From NCBI RefSeq assembly GCF_016586355.1, contig NZ_BLYI01000031.1, forward strand, positions 1 through 64,000: a DNA stretch of 64,000 nucleotides. The letters run 5' to 3'. Of the stretch, positions 16,473 through 24,478 are shown one piece after another. This stretch comes from Anaerostipes butyraticus. Its GTDB lineage: Bacteria > Bacillota > Clostridia > Lachnospirales > Lachnospiraceae. How positions within the stretch are numbered: position 1 is the stretch's first letter; every line of letters starts with the position of its first letter. The position numbers and the translations under genes are program-made. Below the pieces are notes generated by a model that saw only the letters and a program-made list of their open reading frames with translations, searched no databases and was not told where the DNA came from.

Positions 16473-17312
16473 ATGTTAAAATATATTGTAATTGCCGTGA
16501 TCGTGCTGATATGCATCGGGTTTCTGACCGGTTATCTGTTCTTAAATCGAAAAGAGGATGATTCCGGCCGCTTTGAGAAAAAAGGCGGGTTTCAGGGAGA
16601 CTTATCGGATGACGACATCGAGGAACTGGAGAAAATGAAACGCGGCGGGGAGGAACCAAAAGAGTGTGAAGAAATAATTCCGGATTTTCCGGACGAAAGC
16701 GATGACAGACCAACCCTTTACAGTGAACCGGAAACATCAGAAAAAGATAATTTCAAAGATTTCACCTTTTTTGATGAGTCCGAAGAAGAACCAAAAGGGG
16801 AAAAAAGAACAAAACCGTTTGCCGGCTTTGAGGAAGAAAAAGCGATTCTGGATTACCGGGTTATTATCGGCGGAAAAAGCAGAGAAGACAGTCTTTTCGC
16901 AGGGAAAGAACTTTACCGCATTGGGAAAAACAAGCACTCGGATATTGTTCTGGAGACCAGCGATGACCATGTAAGCAGAGATTTCCTGACACTGGAACCA
17001 GTCAGCGGGAAAAATATTTTCTGCCTGAAGCGGGTAAGAGAAGATTTTGTTCTTCCTGTCTGGTCGGAAGAGGAAGGAAAATGGACGCCGCACCGCGGTG
17101 AGATTCTGTTTGGTGAGGAACAGCAGATGATCATTGCATTAACACAGTGGAAAAAAGTGACGGATAAAAATATTTCAAGGCTGGAACTGGCAGCGCCGGG
17201 ATGCCTCCAGGAGGAAGAACCGGAAGAAACGGCCTATGATTTTGAGGAGAAAGAGCCTGTTTCAGAAGATGATGACCTGGAAATATATTTTGGAGATCAT
17301 TTTGACATCTAA
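16473..17312 (+). CDS. Membrane-anchored FHA-domain protein
   Basis: 279 residues. One membrane helix lies at about 4-24, then an acidic, presumably disordered linker rich in Asp/Glu (28-125), then an FHA domain (about 127-205). The phosphothreonine-binding motif is complete: LYRIGKNKHSDIVL (147-160) and HVSRDFLTL (166-174), i.e. R-IG...S....HVSR. A short acidic tail follows. It should bind phosphothreonine made by the kinase at 19556, bringing the SEDS/PBP or GTPase modules under phospho-control at the membrane. Confidence 0.83.
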   Translation: MLKYIVIAVIVLICIGFLTGYLFLNRKEDDSGRFEKKGGFQGDLSDDDIEELEKMKRGGEEPKECEEIIPDFPDESDDRPTLYSEPETSEKDNFKDFTFFDESEEEPKGEKRTKPFAGFEEEKAILDYRVIIGGKSREDSLFAGKELYRIGKNKHSDIVLETSDDHVSRDFLTLEPVSGKNIFCLKRVREDFVLPVWSEEEGKWTPHRGEILFGEEQQMIIALTQWKKVTDKNISRLELAAPGCLQEEEPEETAYDFEEKEPVSEDDDLEIYFGDHFDI

Positions 17313-17331
17313 GTAAAGGAGAATCAGCAAT

Positions 17332-18750
17332 TTGAAAGATTACAGACGAAAAAGAATTCAAATTATTTCTGCTGTCACCCTTGTGCTGGCAGGTCTCATG
17401 ATTCTGTCTATCTTATGGACAACTATCCGCAATACGACCCATGACAAAACATATGCGAAGCAGCAAAAGGAAGAACTGGTATCCAGAGACAGTAAGAAGG
17501 TACTGTGCGGAGATATTATTGACACAAATGGTACAGTGATCGCGTCTGCCAAAAAAGACGGGAACGGGCAGAAAATCCAGTATGAAGACCCGTATGCCTA
17601 TACTTTGTTTGTAGGACTGACAGAAGGCATGGACAGCCCGGAGACTTATGGACTGTATGAATTGTACCAGGATGAACTCTATTCTACTGTAAAAGATGAA
17701 GAAAAAGGGGCAACCATCCAGATGTCAATCGACAGCAGTCTGCAGAAATATGCCTATAATCTCTTAAAAAAGCAGAATAAGAGAGGATCAGCGATTATTA
17801 TGGATGCGAAGACCGGCGCAGTCAAAGCCTGCGCATTTACGCCTTCAGTAAATGGAAATAATCTTTCGTCTACCTGGAAAGAAGATCTGCAAAACAGCGG
17901 CGGTTTTATCAAGCCGCTGCGGAATCCGGCAGTTCCTGGAAGTATCTATAAGATTACGACCAGTGTCGGAATCCTGGAAGAAGGACTGGAAAATGAAGCA
18001 GTCAAAGATGAGGGAAGTGTTAAGATTGGAAATACGACACTGAGCAACAGTGGAGGAGCGGCTCATGGAAAAATCTCACTTCCGCAGGGATTCCTAAGCA
18101 GTTCCAATGTGTATTTTGGAACCATGGGAGAAAAATATCTGAAACAGGAGAAACTGGAAAATCTTGCGGACCGCTTTCTGATCGGCAAGAATCTGAGACT
18201 GGATTTTGGAACAGTGTCTTCTACATTCTATACAAACAATAAAAAGACGAAATTTACAGATATTCAGAATGCCTGGACCGCTATCGGGCAGAATCAGGTG
18301 CAGCTGACCATTGTCAATGCAGCCATGATTGCTCAGACCATTGCAAATGACGGAATCATGATGAAGCCTTATGCAGTCCGGTCCATTTATCACGGCTCAG
18401 GACAGGATAAGACATATGAGATGAAAACAAAACCTCAGGAATATAAAAAAGTAACAGAAAAAGCAGTCACAGATAAGCTGCGCCAGATTATGAAGAGCAC
18501 CGGTGAGCACTATACGAAACAGCTGACTGGGAAAAATACGATCAAAGCAGGGGGAAAAGAAATTTCCATTGGCTTAAAAACCGGAACCGGTGAGATTGGA
18601 AATAATAAGCGAAACAGCATCTGGATTACATCTATGGCGCCGGCGGATGATCCGGAGTATGTGATTGCAATGAATATCTATGATTCTGATGAGGCAGGAA
18701 AAAGTCTTCTGGGAGATATTATTTCTCTGTACCAGCAGGCAATGAAATAG
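17332..18750 (+). CDS. Short class-B penicillin-binding protein (transpeptidase)
   Basis: 472 residues, with a TTG start supported by AGGAG 10 bases upstream and by a basic KDYRRKR stretch placed just before the membrane helix (10-31). CGDIIDTNGTVIA is the class-B opening motif. The transpeptidase triad is complete: S204-I-Y-K207, S257-S-N259 and K416-T-G. Little separates membrane helix and catalytic domain, and there is no PASTA domain, so it resembles mycobacterial PbpA. It should crosslink strands made by the SEDS protein encoded at 7357. Beta-lactam sensitivity is expected. Confidence 0.9.
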   Translation: MKDYRRKRIQIISAVTLVLAGLMILSILWTTIRNTTHDKTYAKQQKEELVSRDSKKVLCGDIIDTNGTVIASAKKDGNGQKIQYEDPYAYTLFVGLTEGMDSPETYGLYELYQDELYSTVKDEEKGATIQMSIDSSLQKYAYNLLKKQNKRGSAIIMDAKTGAVKACAFTPSVNGNNLSSTWKEDLQNSGGFIKPLRNPAVPGSIYKITTSVGILEEGLENEAVKDEGSVKIGNTTLSNSGGAAHGKISLPQGFLSSSNVYFGTMGEKYLKQEKLENLADRFLIGKNLRLDFGTVSSTFYTNNKKTKFTDIQNAWTAIGQNQVQLTIVNAAMIAQTIANDGIMMKPYAVRSIYHGSGQDKTYEMKTKPQEYKKVTEKAVTDKLRQIMKSTGEHYTKQLTGKNTIKAGGKEISIGLKTGTGEIGNNKRNSIWITSMAPADDPEYVIAMNIYDSDEAGKSLLGDIISLYQQAMK

Positions 18751-18759
18751 AGGTAGAGG

Positions 18760-19539
18760 ATGACAGGGCGGATTTACAGTTTGATACGAAAAAATGGAAG
18801 GGCAGAAAATCAGGATTATCTGTTCTATGAAAAGAAAAAATTCAATGACAACGAAGAAATGACAGTGTTCGGCATTTGTGACGGCATGGGAGGAATGGAA
18901 CAGGGCGGTCAGCTGTCAAGGCTGACCGCATGGACCTTTGGAGCATATTTTTCACAGAAAATCGTGCCGTTTCTTGCAAAAGAAAATGCTGTGATTCCAA
19001 AACGGAAGGAAATCCGGGAAATTCTGGAGAATACGATGGAGTCTGTACAGCGGACGATCGCAGCTTACATAAAGAAACACCGGATTTCCGGCGGCAGTAC
19101 GCTGACAGCCGGTGTGATCTGCAAAAACAGTCTTCATGTGGTCAATGCAGGTGACAGTCCGTGTTATCTGATTGATATGAAAAATGACGCGGTGATTCTG
19201 GTTTCCAATGTGGAAAACTATGCCTATGAAGGACTGGCGAAAGGCATTTTTACGAACAAAAAGTCTCCGGAATTTGAAAGAGCGTCCAGTTATCTGACCA
19301 ATTATATCGGAGCAAAGGATTTTAGAAAGCCGGAAGCACACAGCTATCAGATTTTTCCTGGAAACCGGGTTCTGGCAGGCAGTGACGGGCTGTTTGGAAA
19401 TCTGGATGAGGAGGAAATTCTGACGGCGGCAAAAGATCTGCCGGAAGAAAAAAGTCTGGAACGAATTGCCAGGAGATCAGTTTCCATGGGAGAAACAGAC
19501 AATCAAAGCGGTGTCCTGTGGGTTTGGAAAAACAGATAA
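18760..19539 (+). CDS. PP2C-family Ser/Thr phosphatase
   Basis: 259 residues with the metal-binding motifs of bacterial PP2C: AENQD (15-19), GICDGMGGMEQGG (38-50), GGSTLTAGVI, NAGDSPCYLI, AGSDGLFGNL and GETDNQSG. It has no membrane segment, so it is cytosolic, unlike actinobacterial PstP. It probably reverses phosphorylation by the kinase encoded 16 bases downstream. The ATG at 18760 follows a purine-rich GAGGTAGAGG site. The chemistry is near certain; the substrates are inferred from the operon. Confidence 0.93.
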   Translation: MTGRIYSLIRKNGRAENQDYLFYEKKKFNDNEEMTVFGICDGMGGMEQGGQLSRLTAWTFGAYFSQKIVPFLAKENAVIPKRKEIREILENTMESVQRTIAAYIKKHRISGGSTLTAGVICKNSLHVVNAGDSPCYLIDMKNDAVILVSNVENYAYEGLAKGIFTNKKSPEFERASSYLTNYIGAKDFRKPEAHSYQIFPGNRVLAGSDGLFGNLDEEEILTAAKDLPEEKSLERIARRSVSMGETDNQSGVLWVWKNR

Positions 19540-19555
19540 GATGGGAGGAAGGAGC

Positions 19556-21010
19556 ATGCTGGAACGAGGAAAGATTTTCAAAGCTGGAAATGGAAAAGCA
19601 GAAAAGTTTTTCTGTTATCTGAAAGATGTTGATGATGAGCTGGATTACAGAAAAACGGGAATTGCTTATGAGGCATGCAGTGAACTTGTTGAGGGCAGAC
19701 GAAAGTGTGCAGCCTGCCTGGAAAATTGTCAGGAGACAAAGAAGTATTATATAAAAGCAATTGATAAACAAAAACTTACCGAGAAACGCAGGCAGCTGGG
19801 AAAACAGAAGTTTGAACACAGTGAATACTACGTTTATTTGTGCTGCCATTTGAAGGAAAGAGATCTGGTGGCACTTTTGAGAGATGAACTGATTCCGGCA
19901 TATCTTGTGCCGCCCCAGTATATTTTTAATCTGCCGGAAGGAGAAAGCAGGAATGCTAAGATAACAGGAACGGCCTATCCTTACAGGGGAAGAAGCTGGC
20001 AGGAAGTCCTGAGAGAATGCAGAGGGATCATGAAACCGGAAGAATTTCTTCTGCTGAAAGAAAAAATCATCTTTCAGCTGCTGTACGCAGTGAAGGCTCT
20101 GCATCAGCTTCCGGGAGATCTGGTGCACCGTGATCTGAAACCTTCCAATATCACAATAGAGAAAACCGACGGCAGCTATGATGATCTGCTGGTTTCCATT
20201 ATCGACTGGGACTGGGTCTGCATCAAAGAATCCGCAGATGACCCGTTTGCGGACATTGCAGGAGGAACCAGCGGATTTGCTCATCCCAACAGTCTGATCA
20301 GAAATCAGAAAGGAATTTTAAGTGCCATTCCTTCTAGAAGATGGGATTATTATTCTGCAGCCCTGACCATTTTTTATATTCTGGAAGAACGATATCATTT
20401 CAAAGAAAATGAAGCGTACTGGGAGGATCAGAGAGCCTTTTCCCTCAGGGAAATGCCGAAGACAAAAAAATACCTGGATGAATGCTGCAAAGATGAGGCC
20501 CAAAGCCTGGAATGCGCACAGATGCTTCGCCGGATTCTGCAGAAAATGATGGGAGAAGATCTGGAATACAGAAATCAGTATCAGGATATTCAGGAGGCAG
20601 TTGACGATTTTGAACAATACTTATATGTAAGACACGAAAGAGAGTTTTCCCAATATTTTTGCTCCCGGTATCTGCTGCACAATTCAGATCAGCGTTACTG
20701 CCGGGATCATTTGATGCAGATATGCTGCCGGTATAAAAACGGAGTCAAATCAGAGAATTTCTATTATGTATTAGCTGAGAGGGACGCGGTGACAGTGGAA
20801 CTGGAAGGAAAGAAGACCGTAATCTTATGCCGCTGCGGAACCGAAAATCTTTATGGATTTTTATTATCAGATGACTGGAACTGGAGTGACAGCGGGAAAC
20901 TTACAAAGGATATGAAAGAGAGGGAACGGCTGTCCTGCAGAAATGGAAAGGAAGAGCTGGAAATCTTGTATTTAGCGGAAGGAGCAGACGATGAAACGGA
21001 TTTATTTTGA
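19556..21010 (+). CDS. Divergent Ser/Thr protein kinase
   Basis: 484 residues. The catalytic loop is HRDLKPSN (191-198) and the likely ATP lysine is K67 in YYIKAID. The magnesium loop reads IIDWDW, so DFG is replaced by D217-W-D219. An activation-segment-like GGTSGFAHPN follows. There is no glycine-rich loop of the usual form, no membrane helix and no PASTA region. A C-terminal ~130-residue region follows the kinase fold. KCAACLENC (50-58) is an unusual cysteine cluster. The start at 19556 has GGGAGG 7 bases upstream; an in-frame ATG at 19541 overlaps that site. Together with the PP2C and FHA proteins it forms a phospho-signalling set. Confidence 0.85.
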   Translation: MLERGKIFKAGNGKAEKFFCYLKDVDDELDYRKTGIAYEACSELVEGRRKCAACLENCQETKKYYIKAIDKQKLTEKRRQLGKQKFEHSEYYVYLCCHLKERDLVALLRDELIPAYLVPPQYIFNLPEGESRNAKITGTAYPYRGRSWQEVLRECRGIMKPEEFLLLKEKIIFQLLYAVKALHQLPGDLVHRDLKPSNITIEKTDGSYDDLLVSIIDWDWVCIKESADDPFADIAGGTSGFAHPNSLIRNQKGILSAIPSRRWDYYSAALTIFYILEERYHFKENEAYWEDQRAFSLREMPKTKKYLDECCKDEAQSLECAQMLRRILQKMMGEDLEYRNQYQDIQEAVDDFEQYLYVRHEREFSQYFCSRYLLHNSDQRYCRDHLMQICCRYKNGVKSENFYYVLAERDAVTVELEGKKTVILCRCGTENLYGFLLSDDWNWSDSGKLTKDMKERERLSCRNGKEELEILYLAEGADDETDLF

Positions 21011-21599
21011 TTTTGTAATTGACGCCACAGAATCTGCTGCGGTGAATCTGCCGGCAGTTCATCTTTTTTGTGATGATTTGATCCGGAAAGGATTTCAGGA
21101 CATCCTGCAGAAATTTTATTATGGCATTACCGTATTTTACGGGAAGGAGAAACCGGCCGGAATCTGCCGCTTTGAAGGAAAAATGTTTACGGATCATCTT
21201 TATGAGTTTCATCGTGTTTTTGAAGAAATCGAGTCCGGGTATGGCTCCATGGATGGAATAGACGATATCATTGGAGGCATTCAATGTTCCGCCGGAAAGC
21301 TTCGGGAGAAAGACGGGCTGAAGGTCATGCTTGTTTTTTCGGATTCCTATGTGAAAAAGGGAGGATTAAAGGATATAGGAATCGTACCTGCGCAGAAAGT
21401 CCATCTGTACCTGGCCTCAAAGGAAGAACTGGGAGATGTGGAAATGACGCCGTTTTGGGGAATGCCGATGCTGAATGGACGAAACAGAGTTGATCACAGG
21501 CTGAGACCTAAACTTCACAAACTGTCTGATATTTTTGATGTGCAGAAACGGGAAAAGCAGATGAATGAAATTATTGCAGATATATCTGAAGCAGTGTAA
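20991..21599 (+). CDS. vWA-like protein (degenerate MIDAS)
   Basis: 202 residues, overlapping the kinase gene by 20 bases. The order of strands and helices suggests a von Willebrand A fold: YFDFVIDATESAA (5-17) corresponds to strand 1 with a DxTxS variant of the DxSxS metal site, DGIDDIIGGIQ to the second loop, and VMLVFSDSY to the strand carrying the third metal ligand. vWA proteins often accompany kinases, PP2C and FHA proteins as scaffolds. The fold call is from motif order only and is moderately uncertain. Confidence 0.6.
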   Translation: MKRIYFDFVIDATESAAVNLPAVHLFCDDLIRKGFQDILQKFYYGITVFYGKEKPAGICRFEGKMFTDHLYEFHRVFEEIESGYGSMDGIDDIIGGIQCSAGKLREKDGLKVMLVFSDSYVKKGGLKDIGIVPAQKVHLYLASKEELGDVEMTPFWGMPMLNGRNRVDHRLRPKLHKLSDIFDVQKREKQMNEIIADISEAV

Positions 21600-21616
21600 A
21601 GGAAGGGAGAATATGT

Positions 21617-22054
21617 ATGGGTTTTTTACAGCATTATGAAGAAGAAGGGCGGAAAAGTCTTTCTGTGTGTTTCTGCCTTCTGGATCAGATGTCCTCAGAG
21701 GATGAAGACAGTCTGCGTGCCATGCAGCGGGAAATGACAGAAAGCTGCATGAAAATCCGGCAAAGCTATGTATTTGGAGATCAGACAGTTAATGCGTCAG
21801 AATTTACTGAGTTTCGTCCTGGTTTTTATACAAAGGTGGAAAAAGGGATACAGTCTTACTCGGACAGCGAAGCCCTTTTTCTTGCGGAGGAAATGATAAA
21901 AAAAGAAGTACGGAAATATATCCAGTCGTCAGACCATGCAAACCTGATCGTGATCCTGGGAGAAAGAGCGGAAGAAATGCAGACTGAGGATTACCGGAAG
22001 ATCAGAAACTGGCTGGAACAGGAAGCGGAAACCATTGGCTTTGATATTTTATAA
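21617..22054 (+). CDS. Unknown 145-residue protein, last gene of the operon
   Basis: A soluble, acidic, alpha/beta-looking protein starting MGFLQHYEEEGRKSLSV. Hydrophobic strands such as SLSVCFCLLDQM and HANLIVILG alternate with charged helices. No known domain is recognised. It follows the vWA-like gene by 17 bases and ends 9 bases before a strong terminator, so it belongs to the operon. The HANLIVILGERAEEM strand-loop could indicate another Rossmann-like or vWA-like fold, but this is a guess. Confidence 0.7.
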   Translation: MGFLQHYEEEGRKSLSVCFCLLDQMSSEDEDSLRAMQREMTESCMKIRQSYVFGDQTVNASEFTEFRPGFYTKVEKGIQSYSDSEALFLAEEMIKKEVRKYIQSSDHANLIVILGERAEEMQTEDYRKIRNWLEQEAETIGFDIL

Positions 22055-22062
22055 AAGGCGGA

Positions 22063-22085
22063 AAAGCGGATGCGTCCGCTTTTTT
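22063..22085 (+). terminator. Terminator of the 14-gene operon
   Basis: A perfect 8-bp stem AAAGCGGA/TCCGCTTT with tetraloop TGCG, running into T6. It closes the operon. The 106 bases from 22086 to 22191, between convergent genes, hold nothing else recognisable. Confidence 0.92.
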
Positions 22086-22191
22086 GTGTCTAAAAATAAT
22101 TTATTGTTATCCCGATTCGGGTGGAAATGGCAGGTTTCCCGGCAAGAGTCTTCGCGGTGATTGATAATGATCCATGTCCGGAAGCTGACAG

Positions 22192-22869
22192 TCACAATTC
22201 ATAAGTGCAATAGGAACGGAGTTTATCCTGATCGAGGATCTGGATTCTTCCCCGGGAGGTCTGGATGATATGTTCGCCGCGGAGTGTCTGATAGACACGG
22301 GCTACCTGGATTTTGGAAATACCGCTTAATTCCATGACATCATCCTGACTGATATGAAGCACATGACTGCGGCAGAGGGATGTGTTTTGGAGGGCATATA
22401 GGACATTGCACACTTTTGCCACGGAATTATCGCCGGACAGAGAGGCAATTTCAAAAAACAGATAGCTGGTGAAATCGCAGTAATGTTCCATCATCCGGAG
22501 AGCCAGATCCTGATGTTCCAGGAACATGGTCCGAACGATGCGGTAGTCGAATTCATAAGCCTCCACTTCTGTGTAAGCCTGTTCCACCATAGCATATTCC
22601 ATATCATAATAATGATGATCGATTCCAAGAGGAAAAAAGGAACCCGGGCCAAAAAGGGCAGCGATCTTTTCTTTACCGCATTCATGGCCGATGGAGAGCT
22701 TCATAATGCCTTGTTTGATATAATATCCGTATTTTAAAGTTTCACTCTGGGCGCTGATGATATCTCCTTTTTCATAATATTTATGATGAGCGGGATAGGA
22801 TGTAATGAATTCTTCGAATTCTGTGAAATCATGTTCGAAATAGTATTTGGACATTGTAAGATGATGCAT
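22192..22869 (-). CDS. Crp/Fnr-family transcriptional regulator
   Basis: 225 residues: an N-terminal cyclic-nucleotide-binding-like beta domain (YEKGDIISAQSE, GYYIKQGIMKLSI, ALFGPGSFFPLG) followed by a long helix and a Crp-type helix-turn-helix (ISQDDVMELSGISKIQVARV, then a wing around TSRGRIQILD). There is no Fnr-type N-terminal cysteine cluster, so it is probably not an iron-sulfur oxygen sensor. The start at 22869 is set by GGAGGT 7 bases upstream; the ATG at 22899 lies upstream of that site. It is divergent from the arginase-fold gene, which it may control. Confidence 0.88.
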   Translation of the reverse strand: MHHLTMSKYYFEHDFTEFEEFITSYPAHHKYYEKGDIISAQSETLKYGYYIKQGIMKLSIGHECGKEKIAALFGPGSFFPLGIDHHYYDMEYAMVEQAYTEVEAYEFDYRIVRTMFLEHQDLALRMMEHYCDFTSYLFFEIASLSGDNSVAKVCNVLYALQNTSLCRSHVLHISQDDVMELSGISKIQVARVYQTLRGEHIIQTSRGRIQILDQDKLRSYCTYEL

Positions 22870-23024
22870 AAGAGACCTCCTTTTTAATTCCGCATTCATT
22901 GTAAAGGATTTTTATGCAGCGGGCAAGAAAGATTTTTTAAAAAAATTCCTGCTGCATACCATATGACATATAAAAAAAGATCTTTTTCCCATATAATACC
23001 CAAAGAAGGAAAGGAGGAAAAAAC

Positions 23025-23891
23025 ATGACAAAAAAGACATTACGTTTGACATTCCCTGAGTGGCAGGGAGGTATAAATCCGCCGTATTATGCGGGAAGCC
23101 ATATACTGGATCTGATTGCTCCGAAAGGAAACAATCTGGAATGCGCGGAAGTACCGGTAAAAACAAACTTTGAGGAGGAAACACCGGTCACCGACGGAAT
23201 CGCATGGAAAAATGAATTGATCGAACAGCAGAAAATGGCATATGAAATCTGTGAAATGAAAGACCCGGATAAAATCATCATCCTTGGGGGAGACTGCTCC
23301 GTGGAACAGGCGCCGTTTGATTATCTTCATGGAAAGTATCCGGAAAATACGGCAGTGATTTGGATCGATGCCCATCCTGATTTTTCAAGGCCTGCAGACT
23401 GTCCCAATGAGCATGCGATGGTTCTTGGCAATTTAATGGGAGACGGGGCGCCGGAATTTGCAGATATGGTAAAGCATCCGTTCAGAAAAGAAGATGTTAT
23501 CTACGTGGGACTGGCAGCAGATCATATGGAAACATGGGAAGAGGAATACCAGAAGGAATATCAGATAAAATACCTTACGCCGCAGCAGCTGGATAAAAAC
23601 AGTGATGCCCTGCTTTCCTGGATTCAGGAAAATGGATATCAGCAGGTATTGATTCACTGGGATCTGGATGTTCTATCTCCGGATGATTTCCGTTCCCTGC
23701 TCTGTGCCAAACCGCATATTCCTCCGGTCAGCTATGCGGTCGGGCAGATGACTCTGGATCAGGTTATAAGAATCCTCAAGGATGTATCTGGAATCGTAAA
23801 TGTTGCCGCTCTTGGAATTACAGAATTTCTTCCATGGGATATTATGAGATTCCAGAAAAAACTGGGAGAACTGGACATTTTTAAAAAATAG
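23025..23891 (+). CDS. Arginase/agmatinase-family (ureohydrolase) protein
   Basis: 288 residues of the binuclear-manganese ureohydrolase fold. Metal-binding motifs are GGDCS (the usual GGDHS with Cys for His), DAHPDF and HWDLDVL, with GITEF near the end. The Cys substitution in the first motif means one metal ligand differs from true arginases. It could be a guanidino or amidino hydrolase with altered metal site, or a formimidoyl-type enzyme. AAAGGAGG precedes the ATG and TATAAT lies at 22992-22997. It is divergent from the Crp-family gene. Confidence 0.82.
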   Translation: MTKKTLRLTFPEWQGGINPPYYAGSHILDLIAPKGNNLECAEVPVKTNFEEETPVTDGIAWKNELIEQQKMAYEICEMKDPDKIIILGGDCSVEQAPFDYLHGKYPENTAVIWIDAHPDFSRPADCPNEHAMVLGNLMGDGAPEFADMVKHPFRKEDVIYVGLAADHMETWEEEYQKEYQIKYLTPQQLDKNSDALLSWIQENGYQQVLIHWDLDVLSPDDFRSLLCAKPHIPPVSYAVGQMTLDQVIRILKDVSGIVNVAALGITEFLPWDIMRFQKKLGELDIFKK

Positions 23892-24037
23892 AACATAAAA
23901 AGATTATACAGTCCGGGCATGAATCCTTATTCAAACAAAGCATTAGACTTTTCCTTTTTCAAGGATTACCATATGATTAAAGATAAAATTAGACTATGTG
24001 GTCAAAGGATGCCATAGAAGAAATGGAGGAAGATCGA

Positions 24038-24460
24038 ATGAATGAAGAACAGATGAAGAAGGATTTAGGCGGCGGAGCCGTATTCGAGACTGGTGATCCC
24101 AATACAGCATTTGCGCAGTATTTTATCGGACAGAGTTATTTAAAGATGCTGACAACAGAAGGCGTCGGTATCGGAAATGTTACATTTGAGCCGGGATGCC
24201 GCAACAACTGGCATATTCATCATAAAGGAGGCCAGATTCTTTTATGTACCGGAGGAAGAGGATATTACCAGGAATGGGGGAAAGAGCCTCAGGAACTTCA
24301 TGCTGGTGATGTAGTTAATATCCCGCCGGAAGTAAAACACTGGCACGGAGCAGCAAAAGACAGCTGGTTCCAGCATCTTGCCGTTGAAGTGCCTGCAGAG
24401 GGCGGTTCCAACGAGTGGCTGGAAGAAGTTTCAGATGAAGAATACAATAAACTGAAATAG
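24038..24460 (+). CDS. Cupin-domain protein
   Basis: 140 residues, a single beta-barrel cupin. The two metal-binding motifs are clear: NNWHIHHKGGQILLCTGGRG (His/His and Gln in the Glu position) and HAGDVVNIPPEVKHWHG (the final His). The ATG at 24038 is chosen because AGGAAGA/GGAGGA lies just upstream; the in-frame ATG at 23996 has no site. It sits 18 bases before a carboxymuconolactone-decarboxylase-family gene, a common pairing in gut Firmicutes thought to handle reactive quinones or peroxides. The substrate is unknown. Confidence 0.9.
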   Translation: MNEEQMKKDLGGGAVFETGDPNTAFAQYFIGQSYLKMLTTEGVGIGNVTFEPGCRNNWHIHHKGGQILLCTGGRGYYQEWGKEPQELHAGDVVNIPPEVKHWHGAAKDSWFQHLAVEVPAEGGSNEWLEEVSDEEYNKLK

Positions 24461-24478
24461 AATGGGAGGAAATCTGGT

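Noticed and set aside
19322-20284. 320-codon minus-strand reading frame
   Set aside because: Lies opposite the PP2C and kinase genes, has no ribosome binding site and shows Cys/Phe/Ser-rich composition typical of antisense translation.
4882-22054. Type VI secretion locus (FHA, PpkA/PppA-like kinase and phosphatase, OmpA domain)
   Set aside because: No sheath, Hcp, VgrG, ClpV, TssJ/K/M or baseplate genes, and the organism appears Gram-positive. The likeness is limited to phospho-signalling and an OmpA domain.
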